This document shows, piece by piece, positions 1 to 12,152 of a stretch of 64,000 nt of DNA. This stretch comes from Culex pipiens pallens. Taxonomy: Eukaryota > Arthropoda > Insecta > Diptera > Culicidae. The stretch covers positions 31,502,129-31,566,128 of the forward strand of contig NC_068938.1 of the NCBI RefSeq assembly GCF_016801865.2, written 5' to 3'. Position 1 is the first letter of the stretch. Every line of letters starts with the position of its first letter. Under the pieces are notes generated by a model. The model saw only the letters and a list, made by a program, of their open reading frames with translations, was not told the origin of the DNA and made no database searches. The position numbers and the translations under genes were made by a program.

Positions 1-1100
1 TTTCATAAATTTTTGAAAGGTTTATAAAGTTAGTTAACTATAGTTAAGAAAATGTTGATGTAAGTCATTATTTTAAACTTCTCAAAGTGTCATGATTTTC
101 TCAATGAACATGATTTTTAATCGGAAAACGGAATGCATTTTCAGATTCTTTGGACAATTTTCCACTAGGAGAAGGTTAAATAAGTTTGTAAATAATAAAT
201 AATATGTGTTTTTGAAACACAATAAAAAAAAATCTACAAATTTATAGGCAAATTCAGTTGAACAAATTTCATGTAAAATGTGAAAACTTGTGATTCGTGC
301 TTCGAATTCAGTATAAAATGCAATATAAATCGATAATTTTATAAACAAAACAAGTTTTAACAAATTTCAGGCAAAATTCCGACTTTTTAACAATTTTACC
401 TGAGATGTATATGTATTTTGTTAAAAAGCTTATAAACTTAGTTAACTTAACATAAACATTGATTTTTTTTTCTTACAAACTATATCAGCTACATTAGTAA
501 TGATACATTTAACGTACAAATAAAGTTTGAACATCTTAAATATGATTTTAACAAGAAAAACTTTGACTATCAAAGTCACCCCGGAATTAAAACTAAGAAT
601 TTTTAACGTAACTTTTTTTCTAAACACTATTGAAAAAACTTTTTTTTTCCAAAATAGTGCATGGACTTTGTGTGGCCTACCCCAGTACATGTTTTAAAAA
701 TAATAATCTTGAGAAAACCCTTACCTGTTGGAAAATATTCTAAAAACAAATTGAAATCCTATCAAAGTCACCCCGGTTTACGGTACCCGTTTTATTGAAA
801 TTGCTAACTGCAAATAGCTATATCTCAGCAAATATACAATCAAATGTGTCAAAATTTATTTTATTAATAGATGAAAAAGTATATTTTAAATGTATGTGAA
901 TGATCTAAAAAAAAGTTAAAGTGTGTGCTCAAGCCAACCTCTGAAATTTTTGCCGATTTACATGTATGTAACCCCTTAAACTTATTTACATAGCAAAATA
1001 AAAAGTGTTGAATTTTATTAATTGTTAATTTCTTTAATATCTTCCTATAAGCTCAGTTTTAAAGAAATAAAATGCAACCACTTCAACTTTACAAAAAAAA
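1..1100. other. AT-rich non-coding stretch with diverged repeats
   Basis: No gene is recognisable. The motif TATCAAAGTCACCCCGG occurs twice in the same orientation (568-584 and 760-776). A TTATAAA-TTAGTTAACT-like stretch occurs near 22-45 and again near 428-450. These look like remnants of old transposable elements, but I could not define element ends. Confidence 0.5.
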
Positions 1101-2770
1101 CCTGTGAAACGTAACGAAATGTTTTCCTTCCTCCCCCTGGAACCTTTGGGGTGGCAAACATTTGCACAGTAGAGTTAACTCCTCCACCTCCAAAAAGGGG
1201 TCGAGTGCAGCCAGGGGGAGGGTTGGCGACGACGACGACTCACTTGTTTGCAAAATTCTGAAAATTCACCTGATGTGGTTCCTGGCTGGGTTTACCAACT
1301 GGCTTGTTGTTGCGGTGTGCTGGTCCAGTTCACTGGAAAACCCGGAAACCACCCACGCACACACACACACACACATACGTTGGCACACCCCCATGTTTGC
1401 CGAGAGTGGTATAAATAACTCAGTCAATGATTTATATGCTTACATTGGAGGTTTATTGTTGGTGGAAAGCACATGAAGTTGAGTCGCAGTACCTGTACAG
1501 CTTCATCGCTGTCGACGGAGTCTGTTTTGCAGAATATGTTACTTGTACTGTTACATTGCTGAGTAAATCAAGCAACATTATGTTTTGTTAAGGTATGCTT
1601 GGGTGCGTTTTTCATCAAGGAGCTTGCTATTAATTAACTGAGCTTCTTAGAAATTGTTTGAGGATTGATCCATGCATTGCATGTCATAAAGATTCAAATT
1701 ATTTTTAAAGCTGGATTACGTTCGTTACTTTCACTTTAATCTGACTTCACTCCATCCAAGCAAACGGGTTGAAATGCTGTCTACAAAGTTTTCTCTTCTC
1801 TTAATCCCAGTCCTCTAACAAGTATCACCCTTGGGAGTGATTCTCCAAAAAAGATTGTTGAATGGAACCATCCGTAATTGCGCTCCTGCAGTTGTGCAAC
1901 TTTTTTGTTATCTCACAAATTGCTGTTCAAAGCACGGCAGGGAATCTTTTTCTGTGCAGATATAATTTGAAAGCTCCGTCCCCACCAAATTTGGCCAAAC
2001 AGCTTCTCCCAGACACACACACACATTTTCCTAACGAAACCTCCCAGCAAACGTGCTCAATGAGGCAGAATTCAACAGCACCTTCTTCTTTTTTGGCCAC
2101 CCTCAATCAAAAAAGTAAGAAAAAAAAAGAAGACCAGAGAGCGTTAGAGTGGAAAACGAGGACGCTTCGGGGAATTTCTGGTGGGTGACCGGACCGACCG
2201 ACCATCATGATCAATGAAATTTCCAGTCAGTCGTGGCGGGTGGGCGAGCGGACGAACGGAACCCATTTCGAGCGAAGCTGAATGAATGATTCGTCCCCAA
2301 TCAGATCAGCGAAAATGTCTCGGGAGAAAATGGGGAAAATGGGCTGACCAGCTTAAATTTAATCCTATTTCTGGCTTCTTATTGGTGGGGGAAAATATCG
2401 AGCGTTGGTGTGCTGATTTGGCTTTATTTGCTCTCACTATGAATGAAGAGGATTAATTTTTTCTTCAAAATTCAGTTGCGTGTTCGTAACATTAAATATG
2501 TTGACCAGGTCAAAAAACAAGAACTTATCTTCAAAGGTCCTGATTTTCAGTTCAAAGACCAGAAATCACTCACTCATCACCGAATGAATCTTTGCCGACT
2601 TGAGCGCGCAACCATTCGCGAGCGAACACGATACGCTGGCAGCGGCTTGCTCAAGCGAAACAAATACTTCGTGAATTTCTTTTCCTACTCCGTCCGTCAT
2701 ACAGAGTCACACACGAATATGCTCAGAGAGGAAAGAGCCTTAAAAATACTAGCGCGGCGCTCACTTGGTC
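1101..2770. other. GC-richer single-copy-looking non-coding sequence
   Basis: This stretch is visibly richer in G and C than its flanks and shows none of the mosquito repeat families found elsewhere in the window. It contains a short (CA)n tract at about 1357-1375 and a purine-rich stretch near 2110-2170. The open frames here (about 100-140 codons) have no motif I recognise and no clear splice or start context. I treat it as backbone intergenic or intronic DNA that could hold regulatory sequence. Confidence 0.4.
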
Positions 2771-2777
2771 TGCACTA

Positions 2778-3410
2778 CAGACCAGACTTGATTATTCTAA
2801 TCCTTGATTATCTTAAGTTTCGATTATCCGAAGCTCGATCATCCGAAGTTCGGATTCGAATAATCGGATAATTGAATCACGACAAAAAAAATGGTTTTCC
2901 GTGATATTTTATTTTCTCATTTTCAATATCAAATCGACGTCGCAATTTCGACGTTCCGAGAAAAACGCATTATAATGTTTGACCTTGAATAAACAAAAAC
3001 GAAAGCACGCAATGTAAACAATAACAAACATGATTTGTTTGGCTGACCATTATGTGCATTGTCCTGAAGTTTGCGGATCTGTGAAGGTCAAAAGTGTGAA
3101 GCATTGTGAGCTGCATAAAATGGCGTTCTTCACTCAATTTGGCCCAAAATGCACGTACGACAAGTTAGCACGACAGCGACGAAATTAGAGTTCTGCGACA
3201 CCATTTTAGTCAGATTTGAGTAGTTTATTGCATATTAAATTACAAAATGGATTTTTCAATAATTGATCACCGCCATGCTAGATTTAAAAATTCTAAATCA
3301 TTTAAGCGTAGACAATCTAAAATAAAACATCAAAAAAAAAATTTTTTTTCCTGATTCGATTATCCGAAGTGAAAATTTTCTTAGGCCTTCGGATGATCGA
3401 GTCTGGACTG
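2778..3410. mobile_element. pogo/Tc1-type non-autonomous element (MITE), 633 bp
   Basis: The left end CAGACCAGACTTGATT and the inverse of the right end CAGTCCAGACTCGATC agree at about 13 of 16 positions. Both ends are flanked by TA (2776-2777 and 3411-3412). Just inside the left end are several copies of a GATTATCCGAAG-like motif, which also occurs at the right end. TA target duplication, a CAG start and ATCCGAAG-rich termini are what I know from pogo-like elements. There is no transposase frame, so it is non-autonomous. The inner part is single-copy within the window. Confidence 0.7.
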
Positions 3411-3829
3411 TACAAAAGTTTGCCGTAAGCTAGAATTTGGCATGAAATTTCTGTCAAATCAAAGACATGATGTTGTGTAAACAACAAAATTGCAAAATAA
3501 TATTGATATCATTGATTTTATGTAATTTCATAAATGAACAAAGCAAAGCCGATTGCAAACTATTTTCAGTCAGCTTTGAGCGACTTAACGATATCGGTCT
3601 CTTTGAACCATTCGCTGTAACTACCCGATTGGAATGAGAGGGAGAGCAAAGAGAGAGTGTTCAGTAGCGATTGGTGTGGAAATGATAAACGTAGGGACAG
3701 GGTCCTTGTTCATTTTGTATTTTTTGTTATTAGATCGTTTAATTTTGATGGTAAAATTTGGCTCTTTTAAACACAATGTATATTTTTTTAATAATTTTGT
3801 TTTCAACATATTTTTTTGTTGCCTTGCGT
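3411..3829. other. unassigned AT-rich non-coding sequence
   Basis: No gene or defined repeat is visible. Overlapping short frames on both strands between about 3620 and 3940 carry no recognisable domain and look like chance frames. Confidence 0.4.
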
Positions 3830-4300
3830 TTTGCGTCAGTGAGGAAAGGCTATAAAATCACTCGAAAAATGAAGATCTTTATTCAACCTCATAGCCCAAG
3901 TAACATTTTTTTCCAGGAGTTCTACAAGAGCTCTTCAAGATAGCTACAGCATAGCAGTTTGGACCGCAGTAGGATAAAACTCTCTTCAAGTACTCTTCCA
4001 AACTCCTGAAGAAGTTTTGAAGAGAATTTTATCCTACCGCGGTCCAAACTGCTATGCTGTAGCTATCTTGAAGAGCTCTTGTAGAACTCCTGGAAAAAAT
4101 GTTACTTGGGAGACCTACCTTTACGTATACCTGTCGACTCAGAATCAAATTCTGAGCAAACCAAAAAATATGCACACGATTATCTCCGGACTGGCTGAAC
4201 CGATTTTTACCGGTTTGGTCTCATTCGATCTGTCTTAGGGTCCCACAAGACCCTAGTCAATATTATGAAGTTGAGAAAAGTACTTCAAAAGTTATGCTTA
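3830..4300. repeat. dispersed repeat interrupted by a foldback insertion
   Basis: The sequence around 3835-3894 (GTGAGGAAAGGCTATAAAAT and onward) continues after the inserted foldback at 4111 (GACCTACCTTTACGTATACC and onward). It resembles a repeat I associate with mosquito genomes. No coding potential is visible. Family assignment is from memory and uncertain. Confidence 0.4.
3895..4110. mobile_element. short foldback MITE with CCCAAGTAACA termini, 216 bp
   Basis: Two arms of about 95 bp (3895-3990 and 4017-4110) are nearly identical inverted copies separated by about 25 bp. The termini read CCCAAGTAACATTTTT at both ends. A 2 bp AG flanks each side, which may be the target duplication. High arm identity suggests a recent insertion or arm homogenisation. 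The same terminal motif, CCCAAGTARCA, bounds two larger elements at 10122-11422 and 14752-16245. Confidence 0.85.
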
Positions 4301-4454
4301 AAAACGATTTTATCTAAACTTTGAGAGATTGTAAACTCTAAACTTTGAGAGCGAAAACAACTATCCATTTAAACTTGATTCGATAACTTAAAAAAAGTAT
4401 TCGAAATCGCCGATTGTTTAAATCAAATTACTTTAAATTAAAGGAGACAGTATA

Positions 4455-4510
4455 CTGCCCATGATCGCAAAAATGTTCCATATGAATTTTCAACAAGTTG
4501 ATAAAACGAG
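4455..4510 (+). repeat. left end of a CTGCCC-type MITE, right end not found
   Basis: CTGCCCATGATCGCAAAAAT closely matches the termini of the complete element at 14466-14704. No matching right terminus was identified downstream, so this is a solo or decayed end. The rest of 4300-4990 has no other feature I can name. Confidence 0.45.
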
Positions 4511-4992
4511 CTTGGAAGTTTTAAATCAATCATTAAACTGAAATATCATGCAACATAGCTCTCAAACATGCTCGTGTTTATGTTTTTGATAAGTTTGTAT
4601 TGATTTTTCTCTTTCAATTTGAAAAAGTACGCAGGATGGAACCTGGTATGTGAACAATTTCTACATAGTGCATCAATATGTTCGCAAACCAGCCCGATCG
4701 CAGCAGGTGACCTAGGTGACCCCAGTAGTAAACAATGGAGAAAATTTGCATTTTTTTTAAATGAATTGATCAGCCATTTGGAAGATTTGTTTGACCGTAA
4801 AATGGATGAAAACCCTTCAAGATGGCCGGTCTGTATAATTGATGACTATATTTAAAAAAAAAATGATTATCTGAAAGGTATGTTCAGCACACAATATTTT
4901 GTACAGGGACTGGTTTGTGAACATTAACACGATGGGACTCATCTATGAACATATTTCAGATGGGACAAACAAATTTGTCGTTGATTGCCAAA

Positions 4993-5393
4993 CTTTTCCT
5001 ATCATTCTTGAACGACGAAATAGCCTTCTTTTCTGTACCAAAAATAACAGAATCGAATAGCAACACTTTTCAAAATAAATGCTGAAAAGTTCTACTTTTT
5101 AGCACTCAAATGGGTGCTGAAAAGTTGAACTTTTCAGCACTTGTTTCGAAAAGTTACACTTTTCAACATCTTTTTGATTTAAACAATTTATTGACAAAAT
5201 ACATGAAAATTTGACATAAAATTTCACTCAGTGTGTGTTTTTTGGAATTGCAAAAAGGTTGTATGGAACTCGTTGCAAAACTTGATTTTTTCAGCACTCT
5301 TCGTATTTATCCAACTCGGTGAACCTCGTTGGATAAATGTACGACTCGTGCTGAAAAAATTCTCTTTTTGCAACTTGTTGCATAAACTACTAT
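4993..5393. mobile_element. MITE copy, 'AGTTGCAAAA' family
   Basis: The family has characteristic short internal palindromes such as AAGTTGAACTTTTCAGCACT and ends with GCAACTTGTTGCATAAACTA. Related copies lie at 38691-39074 and 43494-44100, and a decayed one at about 9625-10020. The right end is sharp because other copies end at the same motif; the left boundary is approximate. This copy keeps the uninterrupted site that is disrupted in the 43.5 kb copy by another MITE. Confidence 0.7.
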
Positions 5394-5711
5394 ACTGCCG
5401 TTTTACGGCGATATGATGTATACGCCATTTTTGACATTTTCAATTTTATTGTACAGTCTGATAAAGAATCTTAAAAGCTACCTCCTGACGAAAGAATTTT
5501 TCAAAAAACTGCTCTGTAGCCCATTTTATTAAGCAAACAAACAATGATGTATACGCCAATTTTACTCATCATGATGTATGTATACATTGAGAATTGATAG
5601 AAGTCAAATTCAATACTGTTTGAATGTTGATTTGAGGTTTTGGCACCAAATCAAGACTGGGCAATATTTTATTACATTATTTCGATTTAATTCTTAAGGG
5701 GACGTCCATTA

Positions 5712-5864
5712 GGCATCATCCATAAAGTACGTCACTTTCTGAGGGAAGAGGGGGGTTTTGAGAAAGCGTGACGTTGCGTGTTAAAAGCATAGGGAAATCG
5801 TGACAAAGGGGGGTGGAGTAAATTTTGGCTGATTTTAATGTGACGTACTTAATGGATGACACCT
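5712..5864. mobile_element. nested MITE with ACGTCAC subterminal repeats, 153 bp
   Basis: Terminal inverted repeats GGCATCATCCATAAAGTACG and GGTGTCATCCATTAAGTACG (the latter read from the right end) bound a G-rich middle. Both end in GTCAC. No clear target duplication was found. It lies inside the 5390-6523 element. Confidence 0.7.
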
Positions 5865-5972
5865 CATCCACATCCACGTAAACACTTTTTTGAAAATTCT
5901 AGACCCACCCACCTCCCTTGCTGACAATTTTTCATGCAAAAAATGTGTTTATGGAGCATAGACAATCGCTAA

Positions 5973-6127
5973 GGGAGCGTTCTTTAACTGCGTAACGCAA
6001 AAAATCGGATTTTTATACCCCCCTCGTAACAAAATTTCCATACAAATTTTAAAAAATTTGTATGGAGCGTAACACGGCCTCCCACCCCCCTCCCCCCAAC
6101 TGCGTCACGTAATAAAAGAACGCTCCC
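5973..6127. mobile_element. nested PIF/Harbinger-like MITE, TSD TAA, 155 bp
   Basis: Termini GGGAGCGTTCTTT (left) and AAAGAACGCTCCC (right) are exact inverses. TAA flanks both sides (5970-5972 and 6128-6130). A TIR beginning with GGG and a 3 bp TAA duplication are the usual signature of PIF/Harbinger MITEs. The middle has an inner inverted segment around AAATTTTTTAAAATTTG and C-rich tracts. It is nested inside the 5390-6523 element. Confidence 0.8.
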
Positions 6128-6529
6128 TAATACCTTCTCCCCCCCCCCTCCCTTTAAGTATCCACGTGGACAATGCATTACGGGATCCACTAAGCTATCA
6201 AAATAGCTGGCACAAAAAATAAAGCCAGCTTTGATCGCTTTGATCGAGCAATGTATGCATACATCATTGGGCAGGAAAAGTAGTGATTTTTTATTGCTAT
6301 TTTTTCGGCCAAATGATGTTTGTGGTTTAAAATCGCAGAGAATAGGAAAAAACAAGAAATTTTGTAGGGGCCACATTTTTATTGTACTTTTTAACAGTTT
6401 CTACAGAACAGACCTCAGATTAGTCATTTTAAATTGAAAAAATGAATAAAAACAGAAAATCGTGTCTACAGCAAAATCACCTCAATGGCGTATACATCAT
6501 ATCGCCGTAAAACGGCAGTATAGTATAGC

Positions 6530-7525
6530 TTAAAGTAACATAACAAACGAAGCTATTCCAATATCACATTTATGCGAACATAAGAGTTGCAATGTTTTTC
6601 GAAAAAATAAATTAAAAATAAAGGTAAAAATTATTTTGGTAAATATAAAAAGCAGAGATAAAATCTACAGTACAGTTCTTTAAAAAAAAAGTGCCAAAAA
6701 AGGAAGTTTAATATATGACAAATAATTTTACAAACATTTGGAGAAGAAAAGGATTAGAAACCCGTTATCCTACACAACATTTCCTTGCCAAATGAATTTC
6801 GTTTCACCTTAACCCAGAATTCTATTGCTTTAGAATGGTCTCTGGACACGACGCAGAACTTACAGAAATTCTTAGAATTAAACCGTAAATTCAAACGTCG
6901 TCATTCATCGGAATTTATGCGCAATTAGTGCGCACCACCTCTCCACCGTTTCACAAACCTTTTGAAGGCAATTCTTCGCAGATGAGAGGCGAAAAACTTC
7001 CTGGAAATGCCACGGCAGCACCTCCCTCATCTTGTTAACTTTTAATTGCTCACTTTTTGCTTCTAATCTTTCAACAATTCACCCCCTCTTCCACCCCTTC
7101 TCGGATAGACACCACACGCCCCCTTTCTCCCACCTTCTTTAGCTAGGGGGCGTGTGGAGCAAATTACCGACAGGGGTTCCGTAATTTACTGCCTTCTCGC
7201 TGCGTCTAATTAATGGAGATTGATCCTTTTGCTGGTGTGGTGCTGGCCTGCGAAAAGGCGGCACACAGCTGAGTTGAGGCATTTTACCCACCTCCTGCCG
7301 TGGGAGGTTTCGATTCTAGGGTAGAACTCTGCAAGTGTTGAAGGGATGATGGCCGGTAGGCACATAATATTCATCGAAAATTTTGTGCCTAAAGTATGCA
7401 TTCCTTTTTCGCTCAACAGGGCTAATTAAGTTCAAAAGTTATTCGGATGAAAAGGGTTCAGTTTGTATGTAAGTTTGTGGATGGTTATCGAGTTTTTGTT
7501 CTGTGCTAGATTCTAGAAAACGGTT
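6530..7525. other. non-coding backbone, GC-richer from about 6830
   Basis: No repeat family seen elsewhere in the window occurs here. From about 6830 to 7400 the sequence is less AT-rich and contains a pair of inverse motifs, CACACGCCCCCT (7111-7122) and AGGGGGCGTGTG (7145-7156), which could form a hairpin, followed by TAATTAATGGAGATTGATCC, a homeodomain-site-like run. Frames on both strands carry no recognisable protein. It may hold regulatory sequence. Confidence 0.35.
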
Positions 7526-7530
7526 GATTT

Positions 7531-7960
7531 TCTTAACATTCCAACACCCAAGGCTGCAAAAAAGGTGGAACGGTAACTTCATCTCAATGGTTCTCGGCAT
7601 AACTCAACCAATCAAGATGATTCTTCTTTCCAGTGATTTGTAAGGATGTCTAGATAATTCTAGAACTATGCAGAACTTAATTTGATCAAATCTGTAATTT
7701 TTGCGATCAAAAACATCGTTCCAACTTTTTTTCGCGTGTAAAAAAAAATTCGCCTAAAACTCCGCGGAGGTAGTCGTTTTAAAAAAGGTGGAACGATGTT
7801 TTCGGTCGCAGAAATTACAGATTTGTTCAAATGAAGTTCTGCAAAATTTTAAGATCATCTAGACATTCTTACAAATTACTGGAAACAAGAATCGTCCCGA
7901 TTGGTTGAGGCTTGGGCGTCCGTGTAAGTTGGACATGCGTTGGGCGTTCCAGTGTTAAGA
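7531..7960. mobile_element. foldback element, about 430 bp
   Basis: Termini TCTTAACATTCCAACACCCA and, from the right end, TCTTAACACTGGAACGCCCA are imperfect inverses. Long inner arms (about 7605-7735 and 7785-7912) are also inverse copies, for example CGATCAAAAACATCGTTCCA against the matching GGAACGATGTTTTCGGTCGC. No confident target duplication was found. A half copy of the same family lies at 24362-24528. Confidence 0.75.
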
Positions 7961-8445
7961 AAAATAAGGTACATAACATTGAATGAATTTGGAAAGCAAT
8001 CTAAGCATTTTATGGTACTGTGTTTTCATTTTGTTTTAAATGTTTTCAGCAGAAAAGTGAATTATTTCAATATTTGATAGTATTTTTTTTCTATTTTGTA
8101 TTATTAGAACCATTGGAAATTAGTTGGCTGATTTTGTCAATGCGTTTCCGAGCTGTTTTTTTTATATTAAAATATGAACTCATATAAAAAGATGATCCTG
8201 TTTTATTATTAGAGAGTGTTCTTGAAATTTTCATTAATTTTTAAATAAAATTTCCTATTAATTTTAATCATTTTGTTATTTTGCTTTTAAGATTTAAACA
8301 TAGTAAAAATGGTTCAGTTCAAGGAACTTTTTTCAACTGCTATGAAAATTAGTAAATAAATTTATTTGTATTAATGTAAACAATACTGAATTTAGTAATT
8401 TTATCTGTGTGACGTTTTGAGAAATCATTTAATTTGTAATGCTAC
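7961..8445. other. unassigned AT-rich sequence
   Basis: Nothing beyond AT-rich sequence with short homopolymers is visible; no gene or bounded repeat. Confidence 0.4.
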
Positions 8446-8449
8446 TGCT

Positions 8450-9515
8450 GAGCAGTTCTTTGAGATTTCAGTCATTCGTTTTTTTTGTATTTTTATTCCA
8501 GCTGAAACTTTTTGGTGCCTTTGGTATGCCCAATGAAGCCATTTTGCATCATTAATTTGTCCATAGAATTTTCCATACAAATTTGGCAGCTGTCCATGCA
8601 ACAATGATGTATGAAAATTGAAAAATCTGTATCTTTTGAAGGAATTATTTGATCGACAAAGTTGTAGGTGTGGATAAGGACTAAACTGAAAAAAAAAAAC
8701 AATTACACACGATAAAACATTTTTTGGAGATGTTTTATTTCACTTTTTTATCAATGAAACTTGCTTTGCAAAAAAATACTATTTTTATTTTTTCTTTTTT
8801 TTTAATGTTTTAGGGGACAACGAATGCCAACTTTGCAGAAATTTTCAGAATGTGCAAAAAATCTTTGACCGAGTTATGAATTTCTAAATCAATACTGATA
8901 TAAAAAAATCGAAATATTGGTCGCGAAAATTTTTCAACTTCATTGTTCTATTTAAAATCGAATTTACAATCAAAAAATACTCAAGTGAAATTTTGATAAA
9001 AAGCACCGTTTTCAAGTTATAGCCCTTTTTGGTCGCAGTGTCCATGTTTGCCCACTTAAAAGAATATTTTTGAAGAGCTGAGAATTTTTTTTCTATTTTG
9101 CTTTTTAAAGCTTTGTTGGTACGACGCTTAGTTGCACAGATATTGCCATGCAAAAACTTAAAAACAGGAAAATTGGCATATTAGAAAAAAAATATGTTTT
9201 TTTGAAAATCAAGTTTAAGTGACAAAAATTTAAATTAAAAATCATCAATTTTCTTTTACTGTGTATTATTTTTTCAGTGTATTCCTTATCCATACCTACA
9301 ACTTTGCCTGATCAAAAAATTCCTTCATATTATACCGTTTTTTAAATCATTTTTGTATGAACAGCTGCCGAATTTGTATGGAAAATAATTTGGACAAACT
9401 TATGATGCAAAATGGCTTCTTTGGGCATACCAAAGGCACCAAAAGAGTTTGAGCCGAATAAAAAAATACAAAATTTAATATTAAAAAATCAGATCGATTT
9501 CGTAAAGAATTGCTC
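8450..9515. mobile_element. GAGCAATTCTC foldback family, copy A, 1066 bp
   Basis: The element begins GAGCAGTTCTTTGAGATTTC and its right end, read inversely, begins GAGCAATTCTTTACGAAATC. The 4 bp TGCT flanks both sides (8446-8449 and 9516-9519). Arms of several hundred bases are inverse copies; the first covers features such as TTTGGTGCCTTTGGTATGCC and its mirror is around 9420-9445. It has no transposase frame. Three relatives lie at 27860, 51061-52993 and 59823-61073. Arm divergence here is higher than in the 51 kb copy, so this insertion is older. Confidence 0.9.
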
Positions 9516-9624
9516 TGCTAGGACCTTATAAAAAAACAACTTGGAGAGTTTTATTAGGTTTTCAAATTTTGCGTTTAGTTGATAAGAAAAAACACAATTA
9601 TTTGGCACATTTACGGGCTACAAA

Positions 9625-10020
<396 letters not shown>

Positions 10021-10121
10021 AATTCTTTTAAATAGTATTTTGGAGATAACATTCAAGCGAAAAAGCAAATGTTTCACAAAAAAAAAATCCAATTCGAAGA
10101 ATGTTTTCCTGTTTGCACAAA

Positions 10122-11422
10122 CCCAAGTAGCACACTTTGTTCGCCAAAAGATTTCCGAACTTGTTGTTGAACTCATTTACTATGTTTTCCCAACGTCCCA
10201 GAGAACTCTTGAACGCTGGAAAAAGCGCACGTTTTTCTGTTGTTGAACATCTCTTAACCCGTTAGAAATGTGCGTGGTTTAATCAAGTTTTACCAGCACA
10301 CGTCCTACTTGCATAGAGAACGTTTGTTGAACATGTCATAAGAACTCTTGACTATAAAATTCTGAACCGGGTTGGATAACGTCGTTAGAACCGTTTAGCA
10401 ACATTCTGCCTTTAAGATTCAGGAGGGAGTTAGGCAAACTTTTTTATAACCGTTCAAGAACATATCGTGGCAGGCAAAATGTTTTACAGGCTTTTCATAA
10501 AATATGTTCAAGACGTTCGCTCAAAAGTTATTTTTTCTTCATTTAATCCTTTATTTGTGAGAAATGTCGCTTCCCGATATTTAACTACCAGTTTTTTTGT
10601 AATTTATTAGTTTGGACAGGGATACGCCATTTATGAATGATGGATAATAAAAAATTATCAACCATAAAAATCATTCAATTTCTTCATTATGCCTTTAGGA
10701 TTTTTTTCAATTATGTTTGAGTGTTAATTAACATCGCTTGCTACTACTACTACTCTACTACTGCTGCTGGTTCCCGGTGCTGCATTTTCAGTTTTCCTTT
10801 TTGATGAAGAATGCTCAGGGCAAGTATCGAACTCAAGATCACTCCAAATGTCAAGTCCGGGCGCGCGTCTGTTTTTTTCCACGAGGGGTTATGTTGGATG
10901 AGCAGGCCTAAACATCAATAAGAAGTCTGCGGTCATCTAGGTTTTACCAAATTCATTAACAGTTTGCCAAAACTTCTTTCGAACATAAGCTGTTTCTATT
11001 TTTAGAACTATCCTTGCTTGTTTCGTCAACATGTCCATGCTCGGTGTTTAGAACACGAACGCGAACTTCACATAAACAACAAGTTTACGAGAAATCCCAG
11101 CCGAAGCCAAAGGTCAAATCTACTATGTTATCACGTTTAGCAAACTGAAATGAAACATCATGTCTGCAAATGTCATTTTGCTTTTCGAGTTCTACAAGCA
11201 TGTTCCATTTGAGTCAGAATAAACTTCGAAATGAACTATTCGTAATCTGTTGCTAGATTTGGCATATGTGTTACACAACCATGTTGAACAATGGTTTTTT
11301 GGTCAAAATGTGAACAATTGACCATATTTTTTGACACTTGTTCAATAATTAACGAATAAAAACACTTATGCAGCAATTGTTGAACAACAACATAAAGAGC
11401 GATGTTTTTCTTGCTACTTGGG
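10122..11422. mobile_element. 1.3 kb element with CCCAAGTAGCA termini
   Basis: CCCAAGTAGCA begins the element and its inverse TGCTACTTGGG ends it. Further in, both ends share a TTGTTGTT-AAC stretch. AA flanks both ends. No transposase frame is seen. It contains a short imperfect (CTA)n/(CTG)n tract at about 10742-10770. The terminal motif is shared with the elements at 3895 and 14752, which differ in size and internal sequence. The short TIR leaves the superfamily open. Confidence 0.6.
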
Positions 11423-11630
11423 AAGTGTTGTTGCGTAAAATACTTTTTTAAAGATCTCAACGAAATGGTTTTGATCATGTTTTTTCATCAAATAAACAGT
11501 ACTAGCAAATCTGGATATAATTTATTTTAAAATTGACTTCTTATACGATTAACGGCCCTGCAGAATCGTTAAAGGTTCATCGAACTAATGAATATGCAAT
11601 TAATTATCCTCTGAAGCACCCTCTTCTGTT

Positions 11631-12138
11631 GCCGAGCTCCTGTGGTCTAATGGTTACAGGTTTCGCTTTACGAGCGGAAGATCGTGGTTTCAAACCCACA
11701 TGGCTCGGCACATCCTTTCCCCTGTACTCTTCACATGTATAAGGACCAACTGTTCTCTGTATAATTGCCCTACAGAGCTCCACGGCCCGATCGCAAAAAG
11801 TGCTTTGAAGGGACGAGTTTTCCAGAAACCAGAACTTAAGGGCTAGCTGGGTATAAGTAAACGTGAAATGTGCACTTCGGTTCTAGCGATACATTTGGAC
11901 AGTACAGAGTGGAAAAGGCAGAGCCAAAGAGGATTGAAAAAAAAAAAAAACATTCAAACCTCTTCGGCGGCGAAGTTACGGCAGTGGATCGCTCGACACA
12001 CTCGCTCAACAATAGCGTGTGTGCGTGTCCCATCTGCCTAATAACAGAAGAAGCCTTTGTGATTCTATAAATAGAATTGCAAGTCCGCAATAGATCTAAT
12101 TCCTGGTCGCAGTGGATAGTGGCATCAAACAAAAAAAA
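11631..12138 (+). mobile_element. tRNA-derived SINE, about 508 bp, with intact TSD
   Basis: The 5' part (11631-11709) folds as a tRNA: acceptor GCCGAGC pairs perfectly with GCTCGGC at 11703-11709, the anticodon stem TTCGC/GCGGA encloses a loop with TAC at the anticodon position, and A-box-like (TGTGGTCTAATGG) and B-box-like (GGTTTCAAACCC) promoter motifs are in place. A long unrelated body follows, ending in a CAAAC-A9 tail. A 14 bp duplication, ACCCTCTTCTGTTG, lies at 11618-11631 and again at 12139-12152. The T-arm pairs poorly, so it is a SINE head rather than a working tRNA. An internal A-run is present near 11938-11951. Confidence 0.88.
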
Positions 12139-12152
12139 ACCCTCTTCTGTTG

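Larger units (their letters stand above)
5390..6523. mobile_element. 1.13 kb TIR element with about 36 bp perfect termini
   Basis: The left end CTATACTGCCGTTTTACGGC and the sequence following it are exactly repeated in inverse at the right end (6485-6523). TA flanks both sides (5388-5389 and 6524-6525). The terminus itself holds a small hairpin, GCCGTTTTACGGC. No transposase frame exists. Two smaller MITEs are nested inside (5712-5864 and 5973-6127). It was inserted right at the terminus of the preceding MITE copy. The superfamily is unresolved; TA duplication favours Tc1/mariner-type mobilisation. Confidence 0.8.

Noticed and set aside
11631..11709. Functional tRNA gene
   Set aside because: The T-arm does not pair properly, and the unit is followed by a SINE body, A tail and 14 bp target duplication. 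The same reasoning applies to 26770, 31007 and the minus-strand head at 19543.
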